Below are positions 19,622 through 27,877 of a DNA stretch of 64,000 nucleotides, one piece after another (the first letter of the stretch is position 1; every line of letters starts with the position of its first letter). The stretch is taken from the NCBI GenBank assembly GCA_042691655.1, contig CP170506.1:1364001-1428000 (forward strand), given 5' to 3'. Made by a program: the position numbers and the translations under genes. The notes below the pieces were generated by a model, which was not told the origin of the DNA, made no database searches, and worked only from the letters and a program-made list of their open reading frames with translations. Source of the DNA: UBA695 sp042691655 (GTDB lineage Bacteria > Verrucomicrobiota > Verrucomicrobiia > Chthoniobacterales > Chthoniobacteraceae).

Positions 19622-21676
19622 CTACACTAAAAGCCATCCAATGACGGCGAGGAGAATGACGGTTCCGAGAGCGATCAGGCGCAGGTAACCCTGAACCCGT
19701 CCCCCCTCGCATGATGCCGCCGCGCCGCCGTATTCGCGCAGGGCATTGCAGGAGTTGTCGAACCCGAAGTTGATGACGAAACGGTCGATGCCGTTGCTGA
19801 CGGCCGAGACGAAGAACGACAATATGGCGACGGCGGAAACGATGCCTGCCAGAATCCAGCGGTCGATCCAGGCGGCGAGTTGGCCGAGCCCGTGCAGCGC
19901 GCGGATGATGGTCGCGTCGTAAATCTCGTCCACGTAGAGGCGGTTGGCCAGCGCGCGGAAGGCAGGGGCGGCGACGGCCTGGAGCGGGTCGACGTTGCCC
20001 AGCGGCTTGCGCCCGTAGATCAGCCAGCCCAAGCCGATGCCGAGGAATACGATGCCCGTGGAGGTTAGGGCGATTTGCAGGAAGCCGGGCTCGGTGAGGC
20101 CTTCCATCGAGAAGTGAGCCGCCTCGCCCTTGAGGAATTCCTCAAACGCGGGCCACGCCGGAGTGGCGGGGATAGACATCAAAATCGCGGCGGCGGCCAG
20201 GATGACGAGCGGGAAGGTCATCACCGCTGGGCTTTCATGCGGGTGGTCATGGCCCCGGTAGCTGCCGAAGAATACGTAGGCCATCTGGCGCGTCATGTAG
20301 AACGCCGTCAGGAAAGCGGCGATAACGGCCATGATAAACGGGGCTTGCGAAACCGGCCAGAGGTGCGCTGCGTGCAGGATGGCGTCCTTGCTCCAGAACC
20401 CGGAGAAGAGAACCGGGAATCCGGCCAGGGCCAGCATGCCGATGGAGTAGGTCACGAACGTCACCGGCATGAACCGGCGCAGGCCGCCCATCTCGCGGAT
20501 GTCCTGTTCGTCATGCACGCCGTGGATCACGGAACCCGCGCCCATGAAGAGGAGGGCCTTGAAGAAGGCGTGGGCAATAAGGTGGAGCATCGCCACGCCC
20601 GGGTGGCCGACGCCAGCGGCCAGCATCATGAAGCCGAGCTGCGAGACGGTCGAATAAGCCAGGATGCGCTTGATGTCATTCTGCGCCACGGCGATCAGCG
20701 CGGCAAAGAGCGCGGTGAAAGCGCCGACGGATGCAACGACGATCAGCGAAATGGAGTGCGTTCCGGTGGCGGCGAAGATCGGGAAGACGCGGGCGACCAG
20801 GTAAACCCCTGCGGCCACCATCGTTGCGGCATGGATCAAGGCGCTGACGGGCGTGGGGCCTTCCATCGCGTCGGGAAGCCAGACGTGCAGCGGAAATTGG
20901 CCCGACTTGCCAGCGGCTCCGCAGAAAATCAGCAGCGCGATGATGTTCGAAAGCGCGAGGCCTCCCACGAGCGTCTTGGCCATTGTGGCGAGCGCGGCCT
21001 GTTCGAGGCAGCCCGCGCCGTTGTCGTAGAAAAGGAGCGTCCCGGCGGCTTTGTAGAGCCAGAACATGCCAATCATAAGCCCCATGTCGCCGACGCGCGT
21101 GGTGAGGAACGCCTTCTTGGCGGCGGCGGCAGCGGACGGTTTGAGGAACCAGAAGCCGATCAAGAGATACGAAGCGAGGCCGACCAATTCCCAGCAAACG
21201 AAAGTCAAGAGCAGGCTGTTGGAGTAGACCACCCCGAGCATCGCCCCCGAAAACAGACCGAGGAAGGTGTAGAAGCGCGTGTAGTTGCGGTCCTCCTTCA
21301 TGTAGCCGTGGCTGTAGATGAAGATGAGGAGCGCGACAAAGGCGACCATCGCGCCCATCACGGCGCTGAGCGGATCGACGAGCAAGCCGAGCTTGAGGGT
21401 TTCGTGGCCGAAGGTGAGCCAGGGGAAATTGAACGGAATACGTTCAGGCGTTAAAGTGGTGCCTGCCAATACAAAAAGGCTGATTCCACAGGCAATCGCC
21501 TGTGCCCCTATGACCAGCGTGGCTGAAAGCGCCTTTTGTTCCCGTTTCAAAAGGGCGGTGATCCCGGCGGCCAGGAGCGGCAGCAGCGGAATGAGTGCTA
21601 GAAGCAGAAAAATCAGGTTCAATCCTCTTTCAAGATTGGGGAGGAATTTCCCCTGTGAAAATGTATCAATGTCCAT
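19622..21676 (-). CDS. nuoL: NADH-quinone oxidoreductase subunit L with extended C-terminal region
   Basis: The distal pump subunit of complex I, 684 residues against about 610 in E. coli and Thermus. Core motifs are clear: CWELVGLASYLLIGFWF, AAGKSGQFPLHVWLPDAMEGPTPVSALIHAATMV, LAYSTVSQLGFMMLA and FSGFWSKDAIL. After the conserved YVDEIYDATII, which begins the lateral helix region, 93 residues remain; comparable NuoL proteins have roughly 64. A longer lateral (HL) helix is what is needed to span an additional pump subunit, matching the tandem nuoM genes next door. It has a short N-terminal extension before the first helix. Confidence 0.95.
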   Translation of the reverse strand: MDIDTFSQGKFLPNLERGLNLIFLLLALIPLLPLLAAGITALLKREQKALSATLVIGAQAIACGISLFVLAGTTLTPERIPFNFPWLTFGHETLKLGLLVDPLSAVMGAMVAFVALLIFIYSHGYMKEDRNYTRFYTFLGLFSGAMLGVVYSNSLLLTFVCWELVGLASYLLIGFWFLKPSAAAAAKKAFLTTRVGDMGLMIGMFWLYKAAGTLLFYDNGAGCLEQAALATMAKTLVGGLALSNIIALLIFCGAAGKSGQFPLHVWLPDAMEGPTPVSALIHAATMVAAGVYLVARVFPIFAATGTHSISLIVVASVGAFTALFAALIAVAQNDIKRILAYSTVSQLGFMMLAAGVGHPGVAMLHLIAHAFFKALLFMGAGSVIHGVHDEQDIREMGGLRRFMPVTFVTYSIGMLALAGFPVLFSGFWSKDAILHAAHLWPVSQAPFIMAVIAAFLTAFYMTRQMAYVFFGSYRGHDHPHESPAVMTFPLVILAAAAILMSIPATPAWPAFEEFLKGEAAHFSMEGLTEPGFLQIALTSTGIVFLGIGLGWLIYGRKPLGNVDPLQAVAAPAFRALANRLYVDEIYDATIIRALHGLGQLAAWIDRWILAGIVSAVAILSFFVSAVSNGIDRFVINFGFDNSCNALREYGGAAASCEGGRVQGYLRLIALGTVILLAVIGWLLV

Positions 21677-21679
21677 TCC

Positions 21680-22003
21680 TTACCCTTTCAGTTGAGTGGC
21701 TTGGTTGACATCCACGCTGTGTAGACGGCGGTGGACCTGGATCACAATCGCAAGCCCCACGGCGGCTTCGGCGGCGGCGATGGCGATTGAGAAAATCGCG
21801 AACATCACGCCGGTGAGCGCTTCCGGGTTCGCGCTGAATTTCCAGAACGCGATGAAATTGAGGTTGCCCGCGCCGAGCATCAGCTCGATGCCGATCAGGA
21901 CCAGGATCGCGTTGCGGCGGGTTAGCGTCGCGAGCAGGCCGAAGCAAAAGAGCACGGCCGAAATGGCGAGCAGGATTTGCAACATGGGTGTGGTTTGAAT
22001 CAT
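21680..22003 (-). CDS. nuoK: NADH-quinone oxidoreductase subunit K
   Basis: A 107-residue, three-helix subunit. The buried glutamates needed for proton transfer are present in GIELMLGAGNLNFIAF and AEAAVGLAIVIQ. The start is preceded by a strong AAGGAGG nine bases away, the clearest Shine-Dalgarno in the operon, and overlaps the nuoJ stop by four bases. Confidence 0.95.
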   Translation of the reverse strand: MIQTTPMLQILLAISAVLFCFGLLATLTRRNAILVLIGIELMLGAGNLNFIAFWKFSANPEALTGVMFAIFSIAIAAAEAAVGLAIVIQVHRRLHSVDVNQATQLKG

Positions 22004-22572
22004 GAGCGTTTATCCTCCTTGGCAAGCAGCGCGGCGCCGATCATCGCGGCGGTGAGCAGTACGGCCACGGCTTGCAGCGGCAGCAGCGTGTGGGACAAAA
22101 GATTTTCGCCGATCTTGGCAACGGGCAGCGTTGGGGCGACCGCCGGAAGCGTGACACCGCCCGCGCGCGGGCTGAAGAAGATCGCGGCGAGCAGGCCGAC
22201 CAGGACGAGCCCGGTGATGGCTACTCCGATCGCGGCGTTGACGGCGCTGGAAAGCTTGAAGTGGACGAGCGGGTTGTTGCTTGCGCCGACTTCATCCGAG
22301 GGCGTCAGCAGGATGGCGAAGATCACCAGCATGGAGACCGCGCCGACGTAGACGAGCAGCTGGACAAACCCGACGAACTCCGCGCCGAGCGCGATGTAGA
22401 GCACCCCGAGCGAGGCGAAGCTCAAGACGAGCCAGAGCGCGCAGTGGATGAGGTTGCGGAACACCACGGCTCCGGCGGCGGCGAGCAGCATAATGCCCGC
22501 CGGGATCAGGAAGAGCCACTGGGGAAGCTGGTCCCAGGGCAGCGAGAGGAAGCGTTGAAAAAGGTCGTGCAT
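22000..22572 (-). CDS. nuoJ: NADH-quinone oxidoreductase subunit J
   Basis: A 190-residue membrane subunit with five predicted helices. The segments FRNLIHCALWLVLSFASLGVLYIALGAEFVG and QLLVYVGAVSMLVIFAILLT (the pi-bulge helix TM3) are diagnostic. It is three bases downstream of nuoH and overlaps nuoK. Confidence 0.94.
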   Translation of the reverse strand: MHDLFQRFLSLPWDQLPQWLFLIPAGIMLLAAAGAVVFRNLIHCALWLVLSFASLGVLYIALGAEFVGFVQLLVYVGAVSMLVIFAILLTPSDEVGASNNPLVHFKLSSAVNAAIGVAITGLVLVGLLAAIFFSPRAGGVTLPAVAPTLPVAKIGENLLSHTLLPLQAVAVLLTAAMIGAALLAKEDKRS

Positions 22573-22575
22573 GGG

Positions 22576-23844
22576 CTATTCGGAGAAATCGTAACGGCGG
22601 TTAGTGGGCGAATGCCGGTTGCCAAAGCAGAACCGGCCCAGCAGAAGATACGGTGCCGCGACGAGCACGGCGGAGAGGCCCCAGCCGAGCGCGTTGCGCC
22701 CCGCATAGTGCCAGGCGGCCAGCGCGAGCAGCGCGGCGAAGCTCATCGGCAGCATGAATTTCCAGGCGAACTGCATCATGTGGTCGATGCGCATACGGGG
22801 CAGGGTGGCGCGCACCCAGACGAACGAGAAGGCGATGGCCGCCACTTTCAAAAAGAACCAGCAATAGCTGGGAATCCACTCCAGGAACGGGAACGGCGCG
22901 TTGTAGCCGCCCAAAAAGAGCGTCACGAACATGCCAACGATGGCGAACATGCCGACGTATTCCGCCATGAAGAAGATGGCGTATTTAAACCCGGAATACT
23001 CGGTAAGATGCCCCGCGACCAGCTCCGATTCGCCCTCGGGCAAGTCGAACGGGCAGCGGTTGGACTCGGCGAGCGCTCCGATATAGAAAAGCACCCCGGC
23101 GGCGAAGCCCCACGGTGTGCAGATGTACCAGTTCGGCAGGAACCCTGCGGTGTATCCGCTCTGCGCCTGCACGATGCCGTCCGGCGAGAGCGTCCCAGCG
23201 GCGAACGCGGCCACGATCGCCGCCATGACCAGCGGCAGCTCGTAGCTGATCATCTGGGCGACGGCGCGCATGGCACCGATCACGGAATATTTGTTATTGC
23301 TCGACCATCCGGCCATGAATACGGCCAGCTCCGTTCCCGCGCTGAGCGCGAAGAAGTAGAGGATGCCGGAGGAAAGATTGATAGCCGTCATCCCGCGGCC
23401 GAAGGGCAGAATGGCCGGGAGCATGAGGGCCGGGGCGACCATCATGACAGGTGCGAGGAGATGGACGACCTGATCGGCGGCGCGGGGCACGAGGTCCTCC
23501 TTGGTCAGCATCTTGATGCCGTCGGCGACGGGCTGAAAGAGGCCCCACGGGCCCACGCGGTTCGGGCCGTAGCGGTTCTGGGCGCGGGCGAGGATCTTGC
23601 GTTCGAACACCGACATCAGCGCGAACATGATCATGAAGACGGCGATGATGGCAACGATGGCGATGAAGGCGCAAATGAAGTCGATGATCCACTGGGGCGT
23701 GGTGAAGCCGATGAGCGCGCCGAGCTTGGCGAGGAACTCCCGCAGGAGCCTCATCGTTTCGGGCGGGATGGCGTCCCAGTTTTTGAGGAACAGCCCCAGG
23801 AACTGGAGCACGTATTCCCAGATAAGTTTAAAGAAATCGTTCAC
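22576..23844 (-). CDS. nuoH: NADH-quinone oxidoreductase subunit H with N-terminal extension
   Basis: The quinone-site membrane subunit. FERKILARAQNRYGPNRVGPWGLFQPVADGIKML, ERK within that motif, and AESNRCPFDLPEGESELVAGHLTEYSG (the acidic quinone-coupling loop) are all present. The protein is 422 residues; the FER motif lies at residue 80 rather than about 36-40 as in E. coli, an N-terminal extension of around 45 residues with an additional amphipathic or membrane segment. Start codon is GTG. The gene follows nuoI by nine bases. Confidence 0.95.
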   Translation of the reverse strand: MNDFFKLIWEYVLQFLGLFLKNWDAIPPETMRLLREFLAKLGALIGFTTPQWIIDFICAFIAIVAIIAVFMIMFALMSVFERKILARAQNRYGPNRVGPWGLFQPVADGIKMLTKEDLVPRAADQVVHLLAPVMMVAPALMLPAILPFGRGMTAINLSSGILYFFALSAGTELAVFMAGWSSNNKYSVIGAMRAVAQMISYELPLVMAAIVAAFAAGTLSPDGIVQAQSGYTAGFLPNWYICTPWGFAAGVLFYIGALAESNRCPFDLPEGESELVAGHLTEYSGFKYAIFFMAEYVGMFAIVGMFVTLFLGGYNAPFPFLEWIPSYCWFFLKVAAIAFSFVWVRATLPRMRIDHMMQFAWKFMLPMSFAALLALAAWHYAGRNALGWGLSAVLVAAPYLLLGRFCFGNRHSPTNRRYDFSE

Positions 23845-23853
23845 GGTGTGGTT

Positions 23854-24495
23854 TTACTCCGGTTGAGAGGGTTTCGTTTCCGGCTCGGCGGCTTTTTCAG
23901 CGGCGGCTTTGGCTGCGGCCTCCTTTGCGGCGGCGACTTTGGCGGCTGCGGCCTTCGCGGCGGCTTCCTTTTTCTTGCGCGATGCCTCGATGCGGGCGTC
24001 GGTTTCGGCCGCTTCGGTGGGGTGGATGCTGTGGTAGTACTCGTTGGACTTGAGCAGCTCGGCCTTCGTCAGTAACAGCGGCTGGAAGCGGTCATACGCG
24101 CTCTTTTCGTAAATGTTATCCATGCGGATCGACTCAAACGGGCACGATTCCACGCAAATCTGGCAGCTCATGCAGACGGAGATGTCGATGTTGAAAACCT
24201 TGGGCCGCCGGAGGGGCTTGCCGTTGGCGTCGCGGTCCTGCTCGATAAAGATGCACTGGGGCGGGCATTCTTTTTCGCAGATTTTGCACGCCACACAGCG
24301 CATCCCTTTTTCGGGGTCGTTGCCGTCGAACACGAGGAACGGGAAAGTGCGCGAGGCCTCCACTAGCTTGGGCCGTTCCTCCGGGTATTGCTCCGTAATG
24401 AGGCGCTTTTCGTGCTTGCGGTCTAAGAAGCTGCCAAACAGGTTGATGGCAGAAACCCACATGCCTTGAATGATGCCGATGCCGGGTAAGTTCAT
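23854..24495 (-). CDS. nuoI: NADH-quinone oxidoreductase subunit I (two 4Fe-4S ferredoxin domain)
   Basis: NuoI carries clusters N6a and N6b that pass electrons to NuoB. Both cluster motifs are seen: CVACKICEKECP and CMSCQICVESCP. The protein has 213 residues; the last 40 or so are a low-complexity tail of Ala, Lys and Glu (repeats of KxAAAK type), absent from standard NuoI and likely helical or disordered. With no NuoE, F or G in the operon, NuoI would be the outermost redox subunit encoded here. Confidence 0.94.
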   Translation of the reverse strand: MNLPGIGIIQGMWVSAINLFGSFLDRKHEKRLITEQYPEERPKLVEASRTFPFLVFDGNDPEKGMRCVACKICEKECPPQCIFIEQDRDANGKPLRRPKVFNIDISVCMSCQICVESCPFESIRMDNIYEKSAYDRFQPLLLTKAELLKSNEYYHSIHPTEAAETDARIEASRKKKEAAAKAAAAKVAAAKEAAAKAAAEKAAEPETKPSQPE

Positions 24496-24501
24496 TGAAA
24501 A

Positions 24502-25641
24502 TTAGCGGTCTACTTCGCCCAGAACGATGTCGATGGAGCCGAGGATGACGACCACGTCGGCGATCTTCGTGCCCAGGCAGAGTTCTTCGAGGAGCGTCAG
24601 GTTGATGAGGCTGGGGGGGCGGACGTGGTAACGGTAGGGCTTTTCCGTGCCGTCGCTCACGAGGTGGAAGCCGAGTTCGCCCTTGGGGCATTCGATGCGC
24701 CCGTAGGCTTCGCCCGCCGCCGGTTTGAACATCCGGTTTTTCACCGCCGGGTTCTGGATCGGCCCTTCGGGAATCTGCTCCAAGGCCTGTTGTAAAATGC
24801 TCAGCGTTTCACGCGCTTCCAGGATGCGGAGCATGAAGCGGTCGTAACAGTCGCCGACCTCGCCGCGCGGCACGCGGAATTTCAGCTTCGGGTAAACGCT
24901 GTAGCCGTCCACCTTGCGGATGTCGTAATCGACGCCCGAGGCGCGCAGCACCGGGCCGGACATGCCGCCGTTGATGGCCCGCTCGGCGCTCAGCACGCCG
25001 AGGCCCTGGAGGCGGGAAAGCAGGATTTCGTTGCCGACGAGGAATTTCTCCATTTCGTCAAGGAACGCTGGGTAGGTGGCCAGGTAAGCCTTCACGCGCC
25101 CGAGCCAGCCCGCCGGGGCATCGCAGCGGACGCCGCCGAAGCGCATATAATTAAGCATCATGCGCGCGCCGGTGAGTTCTTCGAAGAAATTGAGGATCTT
25201 TTCGCGTTCGCGGAAACCGTACATCAGCGCGCTGCCCCAGCCGCCCAGGTCGCCCAGCATGAAGCCGAGGAAGGCGGTGTGATTTTGCAAACGGGTCAGC
25301 TCGCCGACGATCACGCGAAGGTACTCGGCGCGTTCCGGCACTTCGATGCCCGCGAGGACTTCGACCGCCCGGGCGTAGGCCCAGTTGTTCGTGCCGGAGC
25401 AGATGTAGTCGAGCCGGTCGGTGTACGGCATCGAGGCCAGCCAGCTATTGCCCTCGGCGATTTTTTCGTGATTGCGGTGCAGGTAGCCGAAGACCGGCTG
25501 GAGCGCGACGACGGTTTCGCCGTCCACGCGCACATTCATCCGGAAAACGCCGTGCGTGGAGGGGTGCTGCGGGCCCAGCGAGATGTCGAGGGTCGTCGCC
25601 CCCGCCCCGACCGAAGTGGAGAAGAAAGTTTGCGAACTCAT
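24502..25641 (-). CDS. nuoD: NADH-quinone oxidoreductase subunit D
   Basis: The 49-kDa-type subunit that forms the quinone cavity with NuoB. Starting at the ATG at 25641 gives 379 residues, with GPQHPSTHGVFRM near residue 22 holding the conserved His residues. GYLHRNHEKIAE, RTQNHTAFLGF-like (LTRLQNHTAFL) and the C-terminal KGELGFHLVSDGTEKPYRYHVR and DIVLGEVDR follow. The frame stays open upstream into nuoC but that part is not conserved. It begins five bases after the nuoC stop. Confidence 0.96.
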   Translation of the reverse strand: MSSQTFFSTSVGAGATTLDISLGPQHPSTHGVFRMNVRVDGETVVALQPVFGYLHRNHEKIAEGNSWLASMPYTDRLDYICSGTNNWAYARAVEVLAGIEVPERAEYLRVIVGELTRLQNHTAFLGFMLGDLGGWGSALMYGFREREKILNFFEELTGARMMLNYMRFGGVRCDAPAGWLGRVKAYLATYPAFLDEMEKFLVGNEILLSRLQGLGVLSAERAINGGMSGPVLRASGVDYDIRKVDGYSVYPKLKFRVPRGEVGDCYDRFMLRILEARETLSILQQALEQIPEGPIQNPAVKNRMFKPAAGEAYGRIECPKGELGFHLVSDGTEKPYRYHVRPPSLINLTLLEELCLGTKIADVVVILGSIDIVLGEVDR

Positions 25642-25646
25642 GGTGG

Positions 25647-26186
25647 TTATTGAGCCTTGGCGGCGGTGGCCTTTTGGGCGATGTCGCCGTGCGGCGTCGG
25701 TTCGTATTCGTAGTCCTCTGGGGCTACGTAATCCTTGCGAAGAGGATGGTCCTCGAATTCGTCCCACATCAGGAGACGGCGCAGATCGGGGTGGCCATTG
25801 AAGCGGATGCCGAGGAGGTCGTAGGCCTCGCGCTCCTGGAATTCGGCGCTTTTCCACACCGGGGTCAGCGAGGGCACGCTCGCGTCGTCCGTGCGGTTGC
25901 CGGTGCGCAGCTTGAGGGTGATGGGGCCGACTTTGCGGCGGATCGAGTAGAGGTGGTAGACCGCCTCCAGGTACTCCGGGTAATCCACGCCGCTTACGTC
26001 GGAGGCGTAGTCGAGAAGCAGTTCGGGATCGTCGCGGAGGAATTCGGCCACTTGCAGCGCGTCGTCGCGGTGGACGAGGAGCGCGTGCTGGGCCGAGGGA
26101 CTTGAGTTGTTGACGAGCTCGACTCGCGCTTTGGGAAGGGCGGAGGCGATTCGCGAAATGATGTTATCGGGAGTTAGGGTGCTCAT
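25647..26186 (-). CDS. nuoC: NADH-quinone oxidoreductase subunit C
   Basis: A 179-residue peripheral-arm subunit (30-kDa type), separate from NuoD rather than fused as in E. coli. The signature SAEFQEREAYDLLGIRFNGHPDLRRLLM is followed by HPLRKDY. Its start overlaps the nuoB stop by four bases (ATGA). Confidence 0.95.
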   Translation of the reverse strand: MSTLTPDNIISRIASALPKARVELVNNSSPSAQHALLVHRDDALQVAEFLRDDPELLLDYASDVSGVDYPEYLEAVYHLYSIRRKVGPITLKLRTGNRTDDASVPSLTPVWKSAEFQEREAYDLLGIRFNGHPDLRRLLMWDEFEDHPLRKDYVAPEDYEYEPTPHGDIAQKATAAKAQ

Positions 26187-26800
26187 TCGCGGGTAGCGGG
26201 ACAGGGCGGACAGTAGACCTTGGGATTATAGGCGGGCTCCAAATCGTGGGGGCCGTAGGCGGGTACCGGGTAGTCCGCCGGGGCTTCGGGATCGGCGTGC
26301 CGGGGAAGGGTCTTTCCAAAAAGGCGCTGCTTTTCGATCTTCTTTTGCAGCGTAATAAGGCCTTCCAGGAGCGCTTCGGGGCGGGGGGGACATCCCGGAA
26401 TGTAAACATCTACGGGAATGTAGCGGTCGATCCCCTTGAGCACGTTGTAGCCTTCCTTAAAGGGGCCGCCGGAAATGGCGCACGCGCCCATGGCGATGAC
26501 GTATTTCGGCTCGGGCATCTGGTTGTAGAGCCGGACGACCAGCGGAGCCATTTTCTTAGTCACCGTGCCCGCGACGAGCATCAGGTCGGCCTGACGGGGC
26601 GAGGGGCGGAAAACCTCCGCGCCAAACCGGGCCATGTCGAAGCGCGCGGCGGCGGCGGCGATCATCTCGATGGCGCAGCACGCGAGGCCGAACTGCATCG
26701 GCCAGAGGGAATTTTTACGTCCCCAGTTGTACAAATCTTCAAGCGAGGTTACAACAATGCCCCGTTTTTCCAGTTCGGATTTGAGCGCTTCGTCGGTCAT
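26183..26800 (-). CDS. nuoB: NADH-quinone oxidoreductase subunit B
   Basis: The PSST-type subunit carrying the terminal cluster N2. Cys41 and Cys42 (GLACCAIEM), the Cys of MGACAISGG and that of IPGCPPRPEALLEG are the four cluster ligands. Start is taken as the ATG at 26800 (205 residues); the frame remains open to 26866 but that stretch has no family counterpart. It is the first gene of the 12-gene operon. nuoA, usually before nuoB, is at the other end. The 168 bases upstream, shared with a divergent gene, must hold the promoter, but I found no convincing -35/-10 pair. Confidence 0.95.
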   Translation of the reverse strand: MTDEALKSELEKRGIVVTSLEDLYNWGRKNSLWPMQFGLACCAIEMIAAAAARFDMARFGAEVFRPSPRQADLMLVAGTVTKKMAPLVVRLYNQMPEPKYVIAMGACAISGGPFKEGYNVLKGIDRYIPVDVYIPGCPPRPEALLEGLITLQKKIEKQRLFGKTLPRHADPEAPADYPVPAYGPHDLEPAYNPKVYCPPCPATRE

Positions 26801-26968
26801 GTGAGTGGAAGAGTCTCCATGGAATTTGTCCCTTAGGCAACCCCTGAATTGCTGCCTCCACCCCACAAATTGGCCATTTTTGGTGCAAAATATGTGAGGC
26901 TTTCCGTTAAGTTCTGCTGGATTTTCTCGGGATTTACCTTTCTCTAGTAGGGAAACCGGAGAGGCCTC

Positions 26969-27787
26969 TTGATATCCAACCTGCTACTTATTGCCGCATC
27001 TGCCCTTTTAAGCATGGGCTTGCGGAGCTTTTCTCACCCGGTCTTGCGCAAACTCGGCTCGTTCGCCATCCTCGGGACCTCATTTTTGATCGGCTACCTG
27101 GGCACCGGCCGCTGGCAGGTGGGGGCGTGCTTCGTGGCGAGCTGGCTGATGCTGCCGTGGCTGGAGATCCTCACCCGCGTGCGCCGCGCCCGGCTGCCAC
27201 GGATCAAGCCGCTGCGCCATCAATTTCCGCCTTCGCGCGAAGTTTTCCCGGACCTTTCCGAGCTGACCGATGAGATGGAGGAGGAGGGTTTCGAGTCGGT
27301 CGATGACGCCGGGTGGGACTGGGGCGATCACCGGCAGTTTTTCCGGCTTTTCTACAAAGGCGACGAGCGTCTGCAAGCATCCATCTGCCTCGTGGACCAG
27401 GACGATATCGCGTTTTATTTCCTGAGCGTCTCCTCCCGCGGCCCATGCGGCGAGACGTGGACCACCTGGAATTACCCCTTTTCCTACTCGATGAAATTCG
27501 CCCCGAAGTTCCGCACCAATCGGATTCGGGGCGTCCGCAGCGTGCTGGAGATCCTCGCTTCGCACCGGGAATTCCTGGCCCGCGAGGGCGTCACACCCGG
27601 GATGATCGCCGCGTCCGACCCGGAAGGAATCCAGCTTGAATTGCAGCGCGACATGGAGCAGCAAATCGCGCACAACCTGGCCGCTGGGCTCTTGCTGCCG
27701 GTGGACGAGGAGATGGTCCGTTATTCCTGGCGCGGAATGCTTTTCATCTGGCTGCAATTCCTGCGCGATTTCGTGCGGCTGATGTAA
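26969..27787 (+). CDS. Membrane-anchored hypothetical protein
   Basis: No family is recognised. From a TTG start with a good ribosome binding site (GGAGAGG, about five bases away) it encodes 272 residues. Two hydrophobic segments (about residues 3-20 and 33-65) precede a basic stretch and a soluble domain of about 190 residues rich in aromatic and acidic residues (DDAGWDWGDHRQFFRLF, TWTTWNYPFSYSMKFAPKFRTN). It is divergent from the nuo operon. The size, topology and lack of catalytic motifs suggest a lineage-specific envelope protein. Confidence 0.72.
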   Translation: MISNLLLIAASALLSMGLRSFSHPVLRKLGSFAILGTSFLIGYLGTGRWQVGACFVASWLMLPWLEILTRVRRARLPRIKPLRHQFPPSREVFPDLSELTDEMEEEGFESVDDAGWDWGDHRQFFRLFYKGDERLQASICLVDQDDIAFYFLSVSSRGPCGETWTTWNYPFSYSMKFAPKFRTNRIRGVRSVLEILASHREFLAREGVTPGMIAASDPEGIQLELQRDMEQQIAHNLAAGLLLPVDEEMVRYSWRGMLFIWLQFLRDFVRLM

Positions 27788-27877
27788 GAGCGAAGCTCTG
27801 CCTGCGGCCTGGGGTGATTCTATAGCTAGAATTTCGCGCGGATTGTTGGCACCGGCCATTACCGTACATTTGCTGCC

